DNA of 64,000 nucleotides. Origin: Nocardia asteroides. Its GTDB lineage: Bacteria; Actinomycetota; Actinomycetes; Mycobacteriales; Mycobacteriaceae. The notes beneath the pieces are model-generated. The model was not told where the DNA came from, made no database searches, and was given only the letters and a program-made list of their open reading frames with translations. The stretch is taken from contig NZ_LR134352.1 in the NCBI RefSeq assembly GCF_900637185.1, positions 6,686,001 through 6,750,000 of the forward strand. The letters run 5' to 3'. A program made the translations under genes and the position numbers. This document shows, in pieces, positions 59,444-64,000 of this stretch. Numbering within the stretch: position 1 is the stretch's first letter; the number at the start of each line of letters is the position of its first letter.

Positions 59444-61714
59444 ATGCCCTATGCTCCCGCGCTCGTGTGGGTACGCGCGGTGCTGGAGCCGCGAAAACAA
59501 GTGGCGCAGTGGGCGATCATCGTCGTGATCGCGGTACTGGCCGGCTATCTCGCGGTCCTGCTCGGCGACTCGCGGCACTTCTACACCGACGACACCGAGG
59601 CCCAGTACGTGCCCATGTGGCAGCTGCTGGGCACCGAACTGCGGGCGGGCCGGTTCCCGGCGATGGTGCCGTGGGAGTGGATGGCGGGCAATTACAGCCT
59701 CGAGGAGGCCGGGCTCTACAACCCGGCGCAGCTGCTGGTGTATCTGCTCGCGCCCTCGTTCGACAATCTGGCGGCCTACGCGACCGCGGTGAAGCTGGTG
59801 TTCTCGGCGATCGCCGCGCTCGGGGTGTTCCGGATCTGCCTGGCCTACGGCGCCCGCGCGCCCTGGGCGGCGGTGGCCGGCGTGGCGTTCCCGTTCAGCG
59901 GCTGGTTCCTGTTCTTCGACGAGGCCAGCTGGTTCACCTCGCAGACCGGCACCGCGTGGCTGGTGCACGCCTGGGCCTCTGCGGTGCTCTACGCCAGGGG
60001 CCGCTCCGGGCCGATCCCGCTGTTCGTGTTCCTGTACCTGGCGCTGACCATCCAATACGCCTTCCCCGCCGTCGAATCCGGCCTGATGATCGCCGCCGTC
60101 GCCGCGGGCGAATACCTGTACCAGCGGCGCTGGGCGCCGGTGCTGCGGGTGCTCGGCACCGCCGGTCTGGCCGTGGCCGCGTCGATGGTCGCCAACCTGC
60201 CGATCCTGCTGTCCTCGCAGGCCACCTGGCGCGGTGACGTCTCCACCATCCACAACGACCCCTTCCTCACCGTCCCGTGGTCGGAATCGCTGAACGCGAG
60301 CCTGCCGAGCACGGTGCCCGCGTTCACCGCCTGGTGGGGCCATGTGCAGCCGTTGCCGATGGTCTACATCGCCTGGTTCGTGATCCCGGCGCTGGCGTTC
60401 GTGGACTGGAAGGCCGCCGCGCGCGCCGCGTCCGAGTGGAGCGGGATCGCGCTGTTCGCCGTCGCCGCGCTGATGTGGACCGCGGGGCCCGGCGCCATCG
60501 GCCCGCTGCGCTGGCCCGCCCGGGTGCTGCCGATGCTGGCGATCGCGCTGCTGGTGCTGGTGTGCGTGCTGCTCAGCCGCTACGGCGTGTTCGCGGCGTC
60601 GAAGCGGCGCTACGCGGCGGCGGGCGCGTTGATCGCGCTGCTGTTCGTCCGGTCGTTCTCCGCGGCGCCGAAACTGCTGGAGCGGCACCTGCTCGGGGTC
60701 ATCGTCGTGGTGGCGCTCGGCGCGGGCGTGCTGTGGCTGGCGCGCACCCGCGGCGTGACCGCGGCGGCCGCGCTGACCATCGTGTCGATCTTCCCCATCG
60801 CCTTCGCGCAGGTAGCCGCGGCGCCGAAGACGCCGCTGTCGTACGGGTTCCCCGAGCGCCGCTCCGAGATGACGGCCGCGTTCCCCGATTTCGGCGGTCG
60901 CACACTGCAACTGGCCGACCGGGTGATGGTGCGCGACGAGGAGCGCACCCTGGCGGGCACCTACGGCTCGATCGCGCTGGGCAGCTACGCCAAGAATCTG
61001 GGCCTGCAGTACGTCAACGGCTACACCCCGGTCGGGCACGCGGCCTTCGCCGGGCTGCTGTGCATGGCCTGGGACGGGGGCACCTGCCCGCAGGCGTATC
61101 AGAAGGTGTTCGCGGTGGAGCCGTCGACCGACACGCCCGTCGTCGACCTGATGCGGCTGGATCGCGTTGTCCTGCAACGCAGCCAATATCCCGACGCGGG
61201 GAACAAGCCCGCGCCCGCCGGCTGGAAGTTCGTGCACTACCCGGGGCACGAGGCGCAGATCTGGGTGCTGGAGCGGGTCAACCCGCTGCCCTCGCCCGGT
61301 GATGTCATCGCACACGAGTCCGGCGTGCACGCCACGGTGATGGCGGAGGGTGGTCTCACCAGCAGCGCCACGGTGTCCTCGGGCACCGGCGGCCGGATCG
61401 TCCTGTCGCGCCTGGCCTGGCCCGGCTACACCGCGACGCTGGGTGACCGCGAGATCCCCGTCCGCGCGGTCGCGGGCACCTTCGTCGCCGTGGACATCCC
61501 GCCCGGCACCAGGAACGCGCGGCTGACGGTGACCTGGCGTCCGCCGGGCCTGCCGATCAGCCTCACCAGCGCGGCCCTTGCTGTGGTGGCCGTCGGGCTG
61601 TTGCAGTGGTGGTACCGGCGTGGCAGGCGCGACGACAGCGTCGTGGAGCCGGTCACGCCGGCTCCGGCCGAGGAGATCGTCACGCCGAGCGGTTCCGTCG
61701 CCGTCGACGCCTGA
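59444..61714 (+). CDS. Large polytopic membrane protein (YfhO/GT-C-like)
   Basis: A 756-residue integral membrane protein. About a dozen hydrophobic helices span the first 470 residues, starting WAIIVVIAVLAGYLAVLLG. An acidic motif after the first helix (RHFYTDDTEAQYVPMWQLLGTELRAGRFPAMVPWEW) resembles the Asp-containing loop of GT-C glycosyltransferases and YfhO proteins. The C-terminal 260 residues are mainly extracytoplasmic beta-rich sequence (GGRIVLSRLAWPGYTATLGDREIPVRAVAGTFVAVDIPPGTRNARLTVTWRP), then a final helix and a short tail. A role in glycosylating lipids or cell-wall polymers is plausible but unproven. It converges with the esterase gene. Confidence 0.65.
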   Translation: MPYAPALVWVRAVLEPRKQVAQWAIIVVIAVLAGYLAVLLGDSRHFYTDDTEAQYVPMWQLLGTELRAGRFPAMVPWEWMAGNYSLEEAGLYNPAQLLVYLLAPSFDNLAAYATAVKLVFSAIAALGVFRICLAYGARAPWAAVAGVAFPFSGWFLFFDEASWFTSQTGTAWLVHAWASAVLYARGRSGPIPLFVFLYLALTIQYAFPAVESGLMIAAVAAGEYLYQRRWAPVLRVLGTAGLAVAASMVANLPILLSSQATWRGDVSTIHNDPFLTVPWSESLNASLPSTVPAFTAWWGHVQPLPMVYIAWFVIPALAFVDWKAAARAASEWSGIALFAVAALMWTAGPGAIGPLRWPARVLPMLAIALLVLVCVLLSRYGVFAASKRRYAAAGALIALLFVRSFSAAPKLLERHLLGVIVVVALGAGVLWLARTRGVTAAAALTIVSIFPIAFAQVAAAPKTPLSYGFPERRSEMTAAFPDFGGRTLQLADRVMVRDEERTLAGTYGSIALGSYAKNLGLQYVNGYTPVGHAAFAGLLCMAWDGGTCPQAYQKVFAVEPSTDTPVVDLMRLDRVVLQRSQYPDAGNKPAPAGWKFVHYPGHEAQIWVLERVNPLPSPGDVIAHESGVHATVMAEGGLTSSATVSSGTGGRIVLSRLAWPGYTATLGDREIPVRAVAGTFVAVDIPPGTRNARLTVTWRPPGLPISLTSAALAVVAVGLLQWWYRRGRRDDSVVEPVTPAPAEEIVTPSGSVAVDA

Positions 61715-61717
61715 GGC

Positions 61718-62647
61718 TCAAGCCCCGATGGCGGCGGCCAGGTGCGGCCAGGCCTCGTGCAGGTCGGCCTGGAACTGGCCCCAGGTGTGCGAACCGGTCG
61801 GCCGGTGCACGTAGGTGGCCGGGATACCGAGCTGACCCAGGCGCCCGGCGAAGGCCGCCGTGCACGCGCCCGCGATCGATTCCAGCGGCGGGAACGGCAG
61901 CCCGGCGTCGTTCGCGCCCGGGATGCCGGTGGCGGCCGACAGGAAGACCGTCTTGCCCGCCAGCCCGCCGGCGTTGGCGAACACGTCGTGTTCGCGCCAC
62001 ACGTCCCCGCCGGGCAGACCCCACATGTTCCCGGGATTGCCGCCGCCGCGCACGGCCTGCGCACTGGCCATGGTGATGCCGAGCGGGTCGGCCGCCCATG
62101 GACAGCCGCTCAGCGCGGCGACCGCGGCGAACCTGGACCCGCCGCGAATGGTGAGGTCCAGCGCCGAGGACGCGCTCATCGAGACACCGGCGATGGCGTT
62201 GCGGCCGCTGGCGCCGAGCGCGTCGTCGATGACCTCGGGCAGTTCCCTGGTCAGGTAGGTCTCCCAGCGCACCCGGCCGACGCCGGGATCGTCGGCGATC
62301 CAGTCGGTGTACAGCGTGAACGCGCCGCCCACCGGCATCACCACGTTGACGTACTTGTCGGCGAAGAACTGGCGCACGTCGGTGTTGTCCCACCAGGAGA
62401 TCCCGTCCGCGCCGCCGCCAGCGCCGGTGAGCAGGTACAGCGTGGGCGCGCCCGGACCGGCCGCCTTGATCACCCGGTTCTGGATGACCCGGCCCATCGC
62501 GGGCGAATACACGTCGAGCTGCGCGGCCCGCCCGCCCAGCGGCGCCTCCCCCGCCACCCGCGCCCCCGGATCGGCCGACGCCTGGACACCCCCCAGCGAA
62601 GCGACGATCGCGCACACCACAGCAAGCCACAGTCTCGATGCCGTCAC
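61718..62647 (-). CDS. Mycolyltransferase-like secreted esterase (antigen 85 family)
   Basis: A 309-residue exported alpha/beta hydrolase. A signal peptide (SRLWLAVVCAIVASLGGVQASA) precedes an esterase-D/antigen-85-type domain: PTLYLLTGAGGGADGISWWDNTDVRQFFADKYVNVVMPVGGAFTLYTDW, the nucleophile segment IAGVSMSASSALDL, and the C-terminal His in RPTGSHTWGQFQADLHEAWPHL. Such proteins transfer mycolic acids onto trehalose and arabinogalactan. GGAGGA directly abuts the GTG used, so an upstream start at 62686 cannot be excluded. It supports assignment to a mycolate-producing genus. Confidence 0.87.
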   Translation of the reverse strand: MTASRLWLAVVCAIVASLGGVQASADPGARVAGEAPLGGRAAQLDVYSPAMGRVIQNRVIKAAGPGAPTLYLLTGAGGGADGISWWDNTDVRQFFADKYVNVVMPVGGAFTLYTDWIADDPGVGRVRWETYLTRELPEVIDDALGASGRNAIAGVSMSASSALDLTIRGGSRFAAVAALSGCPWAADPLGITMASAQAVRGGGNPGNMWGLPGGDVWREHDVFANAGGLAGKTVFLSAATGIPGANDAGLPFPPLESIAGACTAAFAGRLGQLGIPATYVHRPTGSHTWGQFQADLHEAWPHLAAAIGA

Positions 62648-62956
62648 TCCTCCGGTATACCCCGGGGTTTCGACCCGCACACGCACCCCGAACAGTGCGT
62701 ATCGGACGAGTGACCAGGGTCACCATCACCCGAAATCGACGCGAGAAAATCGCCTCTACCTGCGGGTTCACTCGGCTATCGCGCGGGCCCCGCAGCGAAA
62801 AGAAGGTGATTTGTGTCGTAGGTGAGCGGAATACTGTGCCGCGCCCGATGAGTTGGACCGACCGAATCCGTCTTCTCTGATGTGGTGCCGGGACGCAGTC
62901 GACTCGGCATCGGGCCACCGTTCGCCCTGCCGATCCCTGTTCTGGAGGTACCCCGA
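62648..62956. other. Intergenic region between esterase and exporter genes
   Basis: About 309 bp hold the divergent promoters. A GTGACC-AG-GGTCAC palindrome lies at 62710-62723, and GAATACT near 62830 could serve as a -10 element for the exporter. No further gene is evident; short open frames here lack ribosome-binding sites. Confidence 0.5.
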
Positions 62957-64000
62957 TGCCGGCCGACCTATCCCCGACGACGACGAAAGGGCGCACACCC
63001 ACCGTCATCCGGGTGCTGGTGCTCGCGACCTTCGTGGTCATCCTGAACGAAACCATCATGATCAACGCCATCCCGCGGCTGATGGCGGACCTGCACGTCA
63101 CCGAGGTGGCCGCGCAGTGGGTGTCCACCGCGTTCATGCTCACGATGGCCGCGATCATCCCGACCACGGGCTGGTTCCTGCAGCGGGTCACCACCCGGCA
63201 GGCCTACGCCACCGCGATGGGCGTGTTCATCGCGGGCACCGTCATCTCGGCGCTGGCGCCGAGCTTCGCCGTGCTGCTGATCGGCCGGATCATCCAGGCG
63301 GGCGGCACCGCGGTGATGATGCCGCTGCTGATGACCACCCTGATGACCGTGGTGGCCGAGCAGGACCGCGGCCGCGTGATGGGCAACGTCACCCTGGCGA
63401 TCTCGGTGGCGCCCGCCATGGGCCCGGTGATCTCCGGGCTGATCCTGCAGGTGGCGTCGTGGCGCTGGCTGTTCGTCATCATGCTGCCGATCGCCGGTCT
63501 GGTCACCTGGCTCGGGCTGCGGCAGCTGGAGAATGTCGGTGAGCCGCAGGCGGGCCGGATCGACGTGCTCAGCGTGGCGCTGGCCGCGCTCGGCTTCGGT
63601 GGCCTGGTGTTCGGTCTGAGCAAGTTCCACAGCGGCAGCTACACCACTCCGGCCCTGATCGTGGCCGGTGGCGTCGCCCTGGTCGCGGCGTTCGCGCTGC
63701 GCCAGATCCAGCTGCAGCGCAACGGCACCCCGCTGCTGGACCTGCGGGTGCTGCTGTCGGGCACCTACAGCAAGGCGCTGGTGCTGATGGCGGTGGCGTT
63801 CCTGGCGATGATGGGCTCGATGATCCTGCTGCCGCTGTACCTGCAGAACCTGCGGCACCTGAGCCCGCTGGAGACCGGCCTGCTGGTGATGCCGGGTGGT
63901 CTGGCGATGGGTCTGCTCGGCCCGACCGTCGGCCGCCTGTTCGACAAGTTCGGCGGCCGGATGCTGGTGATCCCCGGCTCGATCGGTATCGCCGTCTCGC
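62957..64000 (+). CDS. DHA2-family MFS exporter (5' part only)
   Basis: The first 348 codons of a drug:H+ antiporter; the frame is open at the window edge. GGAGGT lies six bases before the ATG. Features of the 14-helix DHA2 group are VVILNETIMINAIPRLMADLHVTEVAAQWVSTAFMLTMAAIIPTTGWFLQRV, LLIGRIIQAGGTAVMMPLLMTTLMTVV, RGRVMGNVTLAISVAPAMGPVISGLIL (antiporter motif C) and LWFV-type helix WRWLFVIMLPIAG. Substrate unknown; the Lmr/EmrB type exports antibiotics or lipids. The closeness of a mycolyltransferase-like gene is suggestive at most. Confidence 0.9.

Overview
The window is about 70% GC, densely coded and actinobacterial. The gene set (mycothiol-type and ergothioneine genes, RpfB, a protein-O-mannosyltransferase, an EspC-like ESX substrate, a mycolyltransferase-like esterase, many TetR regulators) points to a mycolate-producing member of the Mycobacteriales, most likely Nocardia. 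This is inferred from gene content; no 16S gene is present.

The backbone corresponds, from memory of the M. tuberculosis map, to Rv1001-Rv1021 read backwards: mazG, mfd, tetR, tRNA-Gln, glmU, prs, then pks16/pth/rplY, ispE, ksgA, rpfB, tatD, metG and arcA/pmt/rsmI. Two blocks (pks16-pth-rplY and arcA-pmt-rsmI) are inverted relative to that order. Insertions separate the backbone genes: a complete ergothioneine cluster (egtABCD plus divergent egtE, 11.4-17.2 kb), prfC, a DUF445 membrane protein with two DUF4393 (Abi-alpha-like) paralogues (24.4-27.8 kb), an ABC-F protein, a copper chaperone, three tandem secreted lipases (33.3-36.8 kb) and soxR.

From 46.8 kb the content is more accessory. It holds a GT4 glycosyltransferase and an ESX-type locus (EspC-like protein, then an 862-residue WXG-containing protein whose 3' part is AT-rich, then a lipoprotein gene and a broken second copy of it). 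A four-gene minus-strand operon follows: an acyltransferase-like protein, an E1/ThiF-nitroreductase fusion, a GAF-GGDEF-EAL c-di-GMP enzyme and an unknown protein; the first three match Rv1356c-Rv1354c. Last come two coupled GyrI-like proteins, a large polytopic membrane protein, a mycolyltransferase-like esterase and a DHA2 exporter cut off by the window end.

The most unusual non-coding feature is a family of five dispersed repeats of about 112 bp (6.6, 9.5, 27.7, 40.7 and 41.7 kb). They have conserved ends and variable middles, and four of the five begin at the stop codon of a same-strand gene (within about 10 bp, or just inside the gene). Other regulatory DNA includes a double TetR palindrome at 17.75 kb, a palindrome array upstream of a flavin-dependent oxidoreductase at 29.7 kb, a copper-type inverted repeat at 31.7 kb, three DnaA-box-like 9-mers at 32.1-32.3 kb, a SoxR box at 42.3 kb, and two very long terminator-like hairpins at 20.3 and 32.0 kb.
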